Assembly: GCA_934661135.1 (NCBI GenBank)
Contig: CAKUJA010000005.1
Span: 1-38,662, forward strand
Reading direction: 5' to 3'
Length of the DNA: 38,662 nt
Source: an uncultured Oscillospiraceae bacterium
GTDB lineage: Bacteria > Bacillota > Clostridia > Oscillospirales > Oscillospiraceae
Shown: positions 15,791-23,487 of the stretch, one piece after another
Layout: each line of letters starts with the position of its first letter
How positions within the stretch are numbered: position 1 is the first letter of the stretch
The notes under the pieces: generated by a model
Databases searched by the model: none
The model's input: the letters and a program-made list of their open reading frames with translations, nothing else
Told to the model about the DNA's origin: nothing
Translations under genes and position numbers: made by a program

Positions 15791-17326
15791 TTAAGATTCG
15801 ATGGGGATGAGCAGCATCGTACCGGCCTCGATTTCCTCGCCGCTGATCTGATTTGCGTCGCAGAGGGCGCAGATGCTCGTGCTGTATTGCTTCGCAACCT
15901 CCCATACGGAGACCGCCGCAGGCACGGCTTTTACAATCACCGAAGGCCGCTGCACCGCTGACAGATCTGCCGGGTCGAGCGTGCCGCCGCTGAGACTGCG
16001 CAGACATTCGCGGGCATTGGTTTCCGTATCCAAATAGATCTCACAGCGCACCTCCGCAGCGCCGTCTCCGGCTGAGACATAGAGATCCTGAATCGGCAAA
16101 ACGCTGACCTGCAATTCCGTGCTGTCCGCTGCGCAGACGGTCGTCTCCACCTGCGCGGCACCGGTCGTGCCGACCAGCTTGCCGTTCCCGTCATAGCCGA
16201 GCACGCGGATTCCGACCGGGACGGAGACCTTGACGCCTGTCTCGCAGCGCTCTGTCCGCGCAAATCCCGGCATGATGGCAGTATCAAGCACACGTTGGAT
16301 TCCCTCGCAGCGCAGACTCTCGCGCAGCGGCAGACGGAGCGCTTGACGGTCAAGCCGGCAGTCGAAGCAATAGTCACTCCACTCCGGGTTCAGTGTGCCG
16401 CTCGTTGCAAACGCATCGTCACAAAACGGCAGCGTGGTCTGCTGCGAGACGATGCACTGTGCCAGCAGGTCGACGCTGATGAGCGCCGTGATACCGGACG
16501 AATCCGATTGCAGCTGCACATCGCAGCCGGTCACCGTCAACCCGACCGTCAGCGGATCGTCGTCATAGTCGCCCGCAAGCTGGCAATATTGGGAAAAGGG
16601 GAGCTGCGGCGCTGCGGTATACAGTGCGCCGTCGCTGCCGATATACAAAATACGGACGGCCAGAGTACCCTTGAAAACCGCCTTGCTGCCGACGATTCTC
16701 TGCTCCGTGATCACCGGCATGACCGTCGCTGACACAAGCTGCACCGCCGCAGCATTGCCGCTTTCTGCCGCAGCGCTGCCGCTAATTTGACTGTCATCGC
16801 TGACCAGGAACGATTTTTCTGCGGTTTCTGTGCGGCAGAGCAGCGGATAACTGCGGCAATGCAGCTGCAACTGCTGCGGCGTTTCGGTCAGCAGCGCAAT
16901 GCGGCATTCCTGCGGCAGATAGCCGCAGAGCTGCGCTGCCACTTCGGCACGGAACAATATTTTGCGGCTGTTTACAAGCCGCGCTTCCGCACTGCAAACG
17001 CGGCAGTCGAAGATGACCTGCGTCTGCTCCGTAATCTCCGGATTGTCCAACCGGAGCATAAAGGGAAGATAGGCTTCCAGCTTTCGCGGCTCGGAATCCT
17101 GCTCGGTGAGATAGAGGGCGCTGGCCTGTACGCCTCCGGTAAGTTCGATGCTGCCGTCACGGCAGGTTTTGCTGCGCACAACGGCCTGTGCGCAGCAGTA
17201 GACGACCTCGGTGGCGTCGGGAGAGGTGTCGGACACGATGACATCCTGCGTTTGTTCCTGACGGCAAATCCCCCGGACGCACTGGCGCAGAAACGAGAGG
17301 GGGCGGGTTTCAAATTCAAGCTCCAT
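15791..17326 (-). CDS. sipL: SipL-like spore coat morphogenesis protein (DUF3794 repeats + LysM)
   Basis: 511 residues. Most of the protein consists of repeating beta-rich DUF3794 units (for example VIVSDTSPDATEVVYCCAQ and SVPVGIRVLGYDGNGKLVG). The last about 50 residues form a LysM domain (VSVWEVAKQYSTSICALCDANQ, ending AGTMLLIPIES). This architecture is that of SipL (the clostridial functional equivalent of SpoVID), whose LysM domain binds SpoIVA. ATG 17324-17326 follows AAGGAG on minus. Placement directly upstream of spoIVA strongly supports the assignment. Some family members are annotated only as DUF3794 domain proteins, and the symbol rests on architecture plus context. Confidence 0.85.
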   Translation of the reverse strand: MELEFETRPLSFLRQCVRGICRQEQTQDVIVSDTSPDATEVVYCCAQAVVRSKTCRDGSIELTGGVQASALYLTEQDSEPRKLEAYLPFMLRLDNPEITEQTQVIFDCRVCSAEARLVNSRKILFRAEVAAQLCGYLPQECRIALLTETPQQLQLHCRSYPLLCRTETAEKSFLVSDDSQISGSAAAESGNAAAVQLVSATVMPVITEQRIVGSKAVFKGTLAVRILYIGSDGALYTAAPQLPFSQYCQLAGDYDDDPLTVGLTVTGCDVQLQSDSSGITALISVDLLAQCIVSQQTTLPFCDDAFATSGTLNPEWSDYCFDCRLDRQALRLPLRESLRCEGIQRVLDTAIMPGFARTERCETGVKVSVPVGIRVLGYDGNGKLVGTTGAAQVETTVCAADSTELQVSVLPIQDLYVSAGDGAAEVRCEIYLDTETNARECLRSLSGGTLDPADLSAVQRPSVIVKAVPAAVSVWEVAKQYSTSICALCDANQISGEEIEAGTMLLIPIES

Positions 17327-17401
17327 TGCGATTCACTCCTTGCTGTTGATGTCAATTGCGGTTTGCTATGGGATATATATGCCCGCATGGACAAGGATAT
17401 G

Positions 17402-17548
17402 TCAGCAGTCAGCAAGAAAAAAGCCAAGTACGATCAGCACCACGCCGACGAGCGTCCGCAGAAACCAGCCGCCGAACAGAAACGAGACAAGCAGGCCAAC
17501 GCCAACTCCAAGCGTCAATAAACCGAGTTTGGATGCTTTGCGGCACAT
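17402..17548 (-). CDS. Small hydrophobic membrane protein (48 aa)
   Basis: The ATG at 17548 has GAGGTG six bases upstream on minus. The peptide begins MCRKASKLGLLTLGVGVGLL, continues VSFLFGGWFL and ends TLVGVVLIVLGFFLADC. It has two hydrophobic segments separated by a Gly-Gly turn with basic residues at the N-terminus, so it is probably a membrane hairpin. It lies 75 bp upstream of the SipL-like gene in the same direction and may be a mother-cell membrane protein of the same unit. I recognise no family. Confidence 0.65.
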   Translation of the reverse strand: MCRKASKLGLLTLGVGVGLLVSFLFGGWFLRTLVGVVLIVLGFFLADC

Positions 17549-17565
17549 AGCCATCACCTCAATGC

Positions 17566-17573
17566 AGTGTATG
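17566..17573 (-). promoter_or_regulatory. Possible sigma-E -10 element
   Basis: On minus, CATACACT lies 18 nt upstream of the small membrane protein start and matches the sigma-E -10 consensus (CATACANT). No good sigma-E -35 is visible at the right distance, so this is tentative. Sigma-E control would be expected for spoIVA and sipL. Confidence 0.3.
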
Positions 17574-17613
17574 CAACTGGAGAAAAAAGGTTGCGTTTGG
17601 GGCGAAAAGTCTG

Positions 17614-17642
17614 TTTACAGGCAGGGGGAAATACAGTATAAT
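17614..17642 (+). promoter_or_regulatory. Promoter for the hydrogenase unit
   Basis: TTTACA (17614-17619), 17-nt spacer, perfect TATAAT (17637-17642), 24 nt before the first gene. Confidence 0.75.
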
Positions 17643-17666
17643 ACAGTCGATTGTGAGGTCATCAAC

Positions 17667-17933
17667 ATGAATGATAACGAAGCATGGCTGACCGTCCGGG
17701 AGATTCTGGACGACGACTATGGCTGCGAGGAACTGCCGGAGGGGACTGAACCGCTGGTGACTGTATTTTTTACGGAACCGGACGGGACAGAGCGGCAGAT
17801 GCACCTCGCGGATTGCGCGACGCGCGGCTGGAAGCCGGGGGACCGGATTTTTTGCGGCGCGGATGGCAGTCTGAGCAAAGCCGACGATGAGACTTGGAGG
17901 TTATCAAACGAATGCGCTACGCAGATTCCCTGA
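17667..17933 (+). CDS. Small acidic hypothetical protein preceding the hydrogenase
   Basis: 88 residues from ATG 17667. Acidic and Trp-containing: MNDNEAWLTVREILDDDYGC, then LVTVFFTEPDGTERQMHLAD and GWKPGDRIFCGADG. It looks like a small beta-rich domain; no cofactor motif is evident. It overlaps the hydrogenase gene by 22 bp, so expression is coupled. A role tied to the hydrogenase is only an inference from that overlap. I do not recognise the family. Confidence 0.65.
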   Translation: MNDNEAWLTVREILDDDYGCEELPEGTEPLVTVFFTEPDGTERQMHLADCATRGWKPGDRIFCGADGSLSKADDETWRLSNECATQIP

Positions 17934-19420
17934 TTACAGACATCCGAAAGCAGGTCTTTGCCGAGGTAGCAAGAATGGCCTATTCCGGAGATTATACGCA
18001 GATGGAGGACATTCCTTATAAAATTGTCCCCGGTGTGAACCCACGCCACCGCGAGTCGGTCTTTTTGGAGCGCGCCATTGCAGGCGAGCGCGTCCGTCTG
18101 GCGATGGGTCTTTCGCTCCAGCCGGTGCAGCAGCGTACGATGCTGACCGAGGGCATGGATCACGCGGCAATTGCAGAGCAGTATTATGAGCCGCCGCTCA
18201 TCAATATCATTCCATATGCCTGCCATGCCTGCCCAACGAAGCGCTATCAGGCGACGGGACTCTGTCAGGGATGCCTTGCAGCGTCGTGCCAGCGGGTATG
18301 TCCGAAGGGCGCGATCGACTTTGTGAACGGCAAGAGCCGGATTGACCAGGAGAAGTGCATCAAATGCGGCCGGTGCGCGGCGTCTTGCCCCTATCACGCG
18401 ATTGTAATGATCGAACGCCCTTGCCAGGCGGCTTGCGGGATGGACGCCATCGGCGTGGATGAATACGGCAAGGCGTGCATCGACTATGACCGCTGCGTTT
18501 CCTGCGGACAGTGCCTTGTGAGCTGCCCGTTCGGCGCAATTGTGGACAAGAGTCAGATCTACCAGATTGTGCGCTCAATTCTGGAGGGCAATGAGGTTGT
18601 GGCAATTGTGGCGCCGTCGTTTGCGGGGCAATTCGGCAAAAATGTGACGGCGGCGAAGTTTGTCGCGGCCATGAAGTCGCTCGGCTTTGCCGCGGTGGAG
18701 GAGGTCGCCATCGGCGCAGACATCTGTGCCGTGGAGGAAGCGAAGGACTATCTGGAAAAGGTACCGGCAGAGCAGCGGTTTTTGGCGACGTCGTGCTGCC
18801 CCTCGTGGCGGATGATGGCGCGGCGGCTGTTCCCGAAGGAATCCGGTAATATTTCGATGACCTATACGCCGATGGTCTATACGGCGCGGCTCGTCAAGCA
18901 GCAGCGGCCGGGATGCAAGGTCGTGTTCGTCGGGCCGTGCGCGGCAAAGAAGCTCGAAGCGATGCAGAAAGATCTGCGCAGCGACGTCGATTTTGTGCTG
19001 ACCTACGAAGAACTGATGGGTATTTTCGAGGCGAAGGAGCTTGACCTCGCCACGATTGAACCGGATCAGGAGTTGAAGGAGGGCACAAGCCTTGGCCGCG
19101 GCTTTGCGGCGGCAGGCGGCGTGGCGCTGGCAGTAGAGGATGTAATTCGTCAGACACACCCGGACGCAGAGGTCAAGGTGCAGCGCGCAGACGGACTTCG
19201 TGATTGCCGCAAGCTGCTGACGCTGGCGAAGGCGGGAAAGCTCGACGGCTATCTGCTGGAAGGCATGGCCTGCCCGGGCGGCTGCATTGCGGGCGCGGGA
19301 ACGATTATCCCGCCGGAGCAGGCGGCGAAAAGGCTGAAGGAGCACATGGCGCAGGCGCAGATCCATTCGAGCCTGAACAGTCCGTTTTGCCGCGAAACAG
19401 ACGAAGCTGACGAAAAATAA
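17912..19420 (+). CDS. [FeFe] hydrogenase, group-B-like, with N-terminal ferredoxin domains
   Basis: 502 residues from ATG 17912, preceded by GGAGG. Central ferredoxin-type [4Fe-4S] motifs: CIKCGRCAASCPYHAI and CVSCGQCLVSCPFGAI, plus earlier cysteines (CHACP, CQGCLAASCQRVCP). H-cluster motifs: L1 TSCCPSW at about 293, L2 as GPCAAKKLEA at about 341 instead of the prototype MPCxxKxxE, and L3 MACPGGCIAGAG at about 452. These variants are typical of group B monomeric hydrogenases of anaerobic Firmicutes. It should reduce protons with ferredoxin electrons, or oxidise H2, in the cytoplasm; physiological direction is unknown. No HydEFG maturases are in the window. A TTG start at 17894 is possible but less likely. 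Confidence 0.93.
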   Translation: MRYADSLITDIRKQVFAEVARMAYSGDYTQMEDIPYKIVPGVNPRHRESVFLERAIAGERVRLAMGLSLQPVQQRTMLTEGMDHAAIAEQYYEPPLINIIPYACHACPTKRYQATGLCQGCLAASCQRVCPKGAIDFVNGKSRIDQEKCIKCGRCAASCPYHAIVMIERPCQAACGMDAIGVDEYGKACIDYDRCVSCGQCLVSCPFGAIVDKSQIYQIVRSILEGNEVVAIVAPSFAGQFGKNVTAAKFVAAMKSLGFAAVEEVAIGADICAVEEAKDYLEKVPAEQRFLATSCCPSWRMMARRLFPKESGNISMTYTPMVYTARLVKQQRPGCKVVFVGPCAAKKLEAMQKDLRSDVDFVLTYEELMGIFEAKELDLATIEPDQELKEGTSLGRGFAAAGGVALAVEDVIRQTHPDAEVKVQRADGLRDCRKLLTLAKAGKLDGYLLEGMACPGGCIAGAGTIIPPEQAAKRLKEHMAQAQIHSSLNSPFCRETDEADEK

Positions 19421-19457
19421 ATGCTCCGCAACTGACAGCGGATACCTGAACGTGCAA

Positions 19458-19490
19458 ATGCCCCTGACGTAAAAACGTCAGGGGCATTTC
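19458..19490 (+). terminator. Hydrogenase terminator
   Basis: ATGCCCCTGACGT pairs perfectly with ACGTCAGGGGCAT around AAAA, followed by a short TTTC. Confidence 0.8.
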
Positions 19491-19494
19491 AACG

Positions 19495-19644
19495 TGTCAA
19501 AAAGTCTTTTCGCCCCGCTGCCCGTCCAACTTTTCAAACTTAAAAAGTTTGAAAAACTGCTTGATTGAACGCGAAGGGGGCTCTTTGCCCCTCATTCTTC
19601 CTCTGCGACTCTGTCGCAAGACTGCATTTCGGCGTTTTTTGACA
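19495..19644. repeat. MITE-like intergenic element
   Basis: About 150 bp bounded by TGTCAAAAA and its complement TTTTTGACA. Inside are stem-loops, including TTTTCAAACTT/AAGTTTGAAAA (19535-19559) and GCGAC/GTCGC. The stem nearest the TfoX-like gene could also act as its terminator. Just outside, CAATTGATTCAGCGG (about 19656-19670) matches in reverse the sequence near 27760. Confidence 0.4.
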
Positions 19645-19663
19645 GTCTCATTTTGCAATTGAT

Positions 19664-19981
19664 TCAGCGGCGCTTGCGCGGCTTGGGAAGCGGCGTATGC
19701 GCGAGGAGCAGCGGGACGAGCGCGGCAAGCAGCGGCTCATTATCGAGATCGAGACGGTAGGCTTCTTTTGCTCCCTCGTAGGGAACGCCGCAGGGTGCAG
19801 CAGTCATAAGCGATTCGATAGCGGGCAGCTTTTTGACGAAAACCGTGTTATCGCAGACCGTAAAAATCGGTTTTTCATTGACATAGATCACGTATTCACC
19901 GAACATCTTCCGGCTGCGCACATCGCCAAAGGGGACAAGGCGCATACAGACGGCGTCGGCGTATTCCCTTGTAGTTGCCAT
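19664..19981 (-). CDS. TfoX/Sxy N-terminal domain protein
   Basis: 105 residues matching the TfoX N-terminal domain: VRSRKMFGEYVIYVNEKPIF, TVCDNTVFVKKLPAI, and a basic tail (PLPKPRKRR). In Gammaproteobacteria TfoX regulates competence; stand-alone N-terminal domains in Firmicutes have no established role. The start lies 3 bp after the stop of the upstream acetyltransferase gene, so the two form one operon read leftward from the promoter at about 20.6 kb. Confidence 0.85.
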   Translation of the reverse strand: MATTREYADAVCMRLVPFGDVRSRKMFGEYVIYVNEKPIFTVCDNTVFVKKLPAIESLMTAAPCGVPYEGAKEAYRLDLDNEPLLAALVPLLLAHTPLPKPRKRR

Positions 19982-19984
19982 TGG

Positions 19985-20533
19985 CTACTCCTCCAAAGCA
20001 GCGGTTTCTGCCTGCCAGTCGGTCAGGGCAATCGATTCATAGTAGACGGTTTTGGTCTCGCCGGTGATTGGCCAGAGGACGTGATCTTCACGGTGGTGAG
20101 GGCGAAAGCCGCAGGACTCCATGCAGCGGCGCGACGGCTCGTTTCCGTCAAAGTAGGAGCACCAGACGCGCTGCGCGCCAAGCGCCGTGAAGCAGCGCGC
20201 TAGGAGTGCCTGCACGCACTCGCGCGCGGTGCCGCGCCGCCAGAACGCCTTTCCGACCCAGTAGCCAAGCTCCGGCTCATCGGTGACGCCGGAGGCTTGC
20301 GTCGGAAAAATGCCGCAGCTCCCGCGCAGCAGACCGTCGCGCCGGCCGAGGATGGCATAGGTCTCCGGGTCGGAGAGCACTGTCTGAATGATCTCGCGGC
20401 TGTTTTCTATGCTGGTGTGCGGATACCAGCCGGCGGGCGGACCGACGTCGGGATCGCGGGCAAGCTGATAGAGCGATTCTGCGTCCTCCGGCTGCCAGGG
20501 GCGGAGCCGAAAGCGCGGGGTGAGCAGTTCCAT
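19985..20533 (-). CDS. GNAT-family N-acetyltransferase (RimJ/RimL-like)
   Basis: 182 residues. Typical RimJ/RimL-like start (TPRFRLRPWQPEDAESLYQL), acetyl-CoA segment (LGYWVGKAFWRRGTARECVQALL) and end (NEPSRRCMESCGFRPH). ATG 20533 follows two copies of AATTTGGAGGT, giving two possible ribosome sites in tandem. Substrate unknown. First gene of a two-gene operon with the TfoX-like gene. Confidence 0.9.
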   Translation of the reverse strand: MELLTPRFRLRPWQPEDAESLYQLARDPDVGPPAGWYPHTSIENSREIIQTVLSDPETYAILGRRDGLLRGSCGIFPTQASGVTDEPELGYWVGKAFWRRGTARECVQALLARCFTALGAQRVWCSYFDGNEPSRRCMESCGFRPHHREDHVLWPITGETKTVYYESIALTDWQAETAALEE

Positions 20534-20571
20534 ACGACACCTCCAAATTAGGATACCTCCAAATTTGGCAT

Positions 20572-20622
20572 ATTATAGCATGGCGCGACACGATTGACAA
20601 GCGGGAACGGCTGTGATAGCAT
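20572..20622. promoter_or_regulatory. Divergent, overlapping promoters
   Basis: Minus: TTGTCA (20595-20600), 17 nt, TATAAT (20572-20577) for the acetyltransferase operon. Plus: TTGACA (20594-20599), 17 nt, TAGCAT (20617-20622) for the fusion gene. The two -35 elements overlap in one TTGACAA, so the promoters should compete for RNA polymerase. Confidence 0.65.
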
Positions 20623-20651
20623 GAGGAAAACAAGAAAAAGGGGACTGTTCC

Positions 20652-22169
20652 GTGACGATTCGGCGAGCAGAGATGCAGGATCTTGCGGCGATTGCCGCGA
20701 TTTTTGAACACACCCATACGTGCGAGGAGCGCGGCGAGACACACATCGGCTGGATACGCGGGATCTACCCGACGGAGCAGACCGCGCGGGAAGCCATTGC
20801 GACCGGAGATCAGTTCGTCATGGAGGACGGCGGCACAGTTGTCGCGGCGGCGCGGATCAATCAGGTTCAGGTGGACTGCTACGCCGCGGCGCAGTGGGAC
20901 TATGATGCGCCGGAGCCGCAGGTGATGGTGCTGCACACACTGGTGGTGGAGCCGGCGGCGAAGGGACATGGCTACGGGACGCAGTTTGTCGCGTTTTATG
21001 AGCAGTATGCGCGGGAGCATGGCTGCCGGTATCTGCGGATGGACACAAATGTAATCAATCAGACCGCGCGGCGGCTCTACCACAGGCTCGGATACCATGA
21101 GGCTGGAATTGTGCCGACGGTATTTAACGGAATTCCGGGCGTCAAGCTGGTCTGCCTGGAGAAGAAATTGGAGGAGCAGCCATGGCGCGTATGCTACGGC
21201 GGCAACTTCTGGGCAGCGAACCCGTGCGGGGAACCGGGCAAAGAGCTGCCGCTCAATCGGAACCTTGTGTGGGGCGGCGCGGAATGGCGCGTCCTGAGTC
21301 TCTATCGTTGCGGAATGGGATTTGTGCTCGATCTGGCCAAGCACGTCCCGGCAGAGGATGTGCGCCGGTTCACGGAGCAATGGGCACCGCACGAAGCGGT
21401 GGGACTGACGCCGGAGCAGGAGGAACAGGCTATGCAGGCGTCGCCGTTTCACGACGACATCCGCGCGGCGCTTCTGGTCAATGGAGATACTATCCACAGT
21501 GAAGGCGGCTGCGGCTTTGCATGGGGCACGGCCGACGTACCGGATGCGGCGGAGCAGGCGGCGCTTGCACACTACGGTCTGGACGCGGCGGAATGCTGGC
21601 AGCTCTGGCGGTTTCGGTTCCCATTCGCGCGGCGGCAGACGATTGAAACGCTCTCGTTGACGCTCACCGCAGATCCAAACTGGCTGACCGGCGCGGCGTT
21701 TGCGGCGGAGACGGGACAGACGGTCTCGTTTTCGCACCCGGCGACAGGAGAGAACCATACGCTCACCGTTCTGGCGCTTGCACCGGAGGCGGTGGAGGTG
21801 TCCGGAATGCCGGGCGTACAGGAGTATCCGACACATTGTCTGCGGATGGACTATACCGTCTCTCCGGAGCTGCCGCGCAGCGCATTGCAGCTCCGGGACG
21901 CAGCGCCCGGTGATGCGCCGCGGCTGAAATTGCCGGAGGACGGCTGCGATGCGGTTCCCTTCGGCGGAGCGGCGTGTATCGGGATCATCGGCGGTGAGGA
22001 CGGGCCGACGGATGTGTTTGTGACCGACGGCGCGCCGCCGGACTGTTTGCGTGCCTACTCCAGTCTCTACTTTGAGCTGCCGAAGCAGATCACATGGTGG
22101 CTGCGGCTTTCGATAACGCCGCGGAAGCCGGTGACTGTGACGCTTCGATCAATCAATAATTATAAATAA
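20652..22169 (+). CDS. GNAT acetyltransferase fused to an unknown C-terminal region with an OadB-like motif
   Basis: 505 residues from GTG 20652. Residues 1-170 are a complete GNAT domain: HTLVVEPAAKGHGYGTQFVAFY, then NQTARRLYHRLGYHEAG. The remaining about 330 residues are soluble, beta-rich and not recognised (WGGAEWRVLSLYRCGMGFVL, GDTIHSEGGCGFAWG). Near the end, 443-457 read IGIIGGEDGPTDVFV, close to the IGIIGGADGPTAI motif of the beta subunit of Na+-pumping decarboxylases (OadB/GcdB). However, there are no membrane helices. The end (YSSLYFELPKQITWWLRLSI) resembles C-termini I recall from small clostridial proteins carrying the same motif. Function unknown; a modification role is inferred from the GNAT half. 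Confidence 0.85.
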   Translation: MTIRRAEMQDLAAIAAIFEHTHTCEERGETHIGWIRGIYPTEQTAREAIATGDQFVMEDGGTVVAAARINQVQVDCYAAAQWDYDAPEPQVMVLHTLVVEPAAKGHGYGTQFVAFYEQYAREHGCRYLRMDTNVINQTARRLYHRLGYHEAGIVPTVFNGIPGVKLVCLEKKLEEQPWRVCYGGNFWAANPCGEPGKELPLNRNLVWGGAEWRVLSLYRCGMGFVLDLAKHVPAEDVRRFTEQWAPHEAVGLTPEQEEQAMQASPFHDDIRAALLVNGDTIHSEGGCGFAWGTADVPDAAEQAALAHYGLDAAECWQLWRFRFPFARRQTIETLSLTLTADPNWLTGAAFAAETGQTVSFSHPATGENHTLTVLALAPEAVEVSGMPGVQEYPTHCLRMDYTVSPELPRSALQLRDAAPGDAPRLKLPEDGCDAVPFGGAACIGIIGGEDGPTDVFVTDGAPPDCLRAYSSLYFELPKQITWWLRLSITPRKPVTVTLRSINNYK

Positions 22170-22199
22170 TGATGTTCCACGGAACAGGGGGTTCGATTT

Positions 22200-23480
22200 A
22201 TGGCTGCTACAACGGATTTGAAACTGCAAAACCAAGTCATTTATTCCATCTATGTGCGAAACCACACGCCGGAGGGGACGTTCCGCGCGGTGATTCCCGA
22301 TCTTGACCGGATTCGTGCGCTCGGCACGGACATCATCTGGTTTATGCCGATTCATCCGATCGGTGTGAAGGGTAAAAAGGGGAGCCTTGGCTGCCCGTAT
22401 GCCAACCGGGACTACCGGACAACAAATCCCGAGTACGGCACGATGGAGGATTTTCGGGCGCTTGTCGACGAAATTCATGCGCGCGGCATGAAGTGCATGA
22501 TCGACGTGGTCTACAACCACACGTCGCCGGACTCCACGCTGCTGGCGGAGCACCCGGAGTTTTTCTACCGCGACGCAAACGGGAACCCCGGCAATAAGAT
22601 CGGCGACTGGGCTGACGTGGTCGACCTCGACTACCGCAACCGCGCGCTCTGGGCGTATCAGATCGAGTCGCTGACGATGTGGGCGAAGATCGTCGACGGG
22701 TTCCGCTGCGATGTGGCGTCGTTTGTGCCGGTGGAGTTCTGGCTGGCGGCGCGGCAGGCCGTGGCGAAGGTAAACCCGGACTGCATCTGGCTGGCTGAAA
22801 CCGTGCACAGCGGCTTTGGCTGCGCGGCGCGGCGCAGCGGGGTCTATTCGGCGCAGGACTATGAGATGTTCTCCGCATTTGACATGGAATATGACTACGA
22901 CACCCGGGAGGTATTTGACAAGTATCTGACCGGAAAGGCGACGCTGAGCCACTATCTCGATATGCTGAACTATCAGGAGGCCATGTACCCGGCAAATTAT
23001 AACAAGATGCGCTGTCTGGAAAATCACGACCAGCCGCGCATTGCGTCGTTTGTCAAGGACGAGGCGTCGCTGAAAAACTTCACGGCGATGCTCTACTTCC
23101 TGAAGGGGACGACGCTGATTTACGCCGGACAGGAATTTGAGAACGACCATGTTCCGAGCCTGTTTGATAAGGATGTGTTTGACCGCGAGACCGGACACGA
23201 CCTGAGCGCATATCTGCGGCGGCTGGATATGGTGAAGAAGCAGCTCGGCTGCGACGATTATTTCACCGCGAGGGCTGACGATGAGCACCAGATTGCGATT
23301 TTGAAGCGCGAGAGCGCGCAGGGGACGTTCTACGGCGTGTTCTCGCTGCGCGCGGCGGAAGCGGCGGTGGAGACCGGGCTGGCGGACGGCTGCTATATCA
23401 ACCTGATTGACGGCGAAAACGTGGAGGTGCGCGGCGGCGCGATCTTCTGCGCGGGCAAACCGATCATCATCAAGGAATGA
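22200..23480 (+). CDS. GH13-family alpha-amylase-like glycosidase
   Basis: 426 residues with the (beta/alpha)8 barrel of GH13. Region I is MIDVVYNHTSPDS. Region II DGFRCDVAS gives nucleophile Asp171, region III WLAET gives acid/base Glu200, and region IV LENHDQPR gives Asp277. The N-terminus lacks a signal peptide, so it acts in the cytoplasm, probably on imported malto- or isomalto-oligosaccharides; exact specificity cannot be read from sequence. Shorter than extracellular amylases, with only a brief C-terminal beta domain. It is separated by 7 bp from the SLH protein gene, so the two are likely cotranscribed. Confidence 0.92.
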   Translation: MAATTDLKLQNQVIYSIYVRNHTPEGTFRAVIPDLDRIRALGTDIIWFMPIHPIGVKGKKGSLGCPYANRDYRTTNPEYGTMEDFRALVDEIHARGMKCMIDVVYNHTSPDSTLLAEHPEFFYRDANGNPGNKIGDWADVVDLDYRNRALWAYQIESLTMWAKIVDGFRCDVASFVPVEFWLAARQAVAKVNPDCIWLAETVHSGFGCAARRSGVYSAQDYEMFSAFDMEYDYDTREVFDKYLTGKATLSHYLDMLNYQEAMYPANYNKMRCLENHDQPRIASFVKDEASLKNFTAMLYFLKGTTLIYAGQEFENDHVPSLFDKDVFDRETGHDLSAYLRRLDMVKKQLGCDDYFTARADDEHQIAILKRESAQGTFYGVFSLRAAEAAVETGLADGCYINLIDGENVEVRGGAIFCAGKPIIIKE

Positions 23481-23487
23481 GGGGCAT

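Noticed and set aside
20277..21836. Long minus-strand ORF (519 aa)
   Set aside because: Overlaps two well-supported genes; composition is that of a GC-rich antisense shadow.
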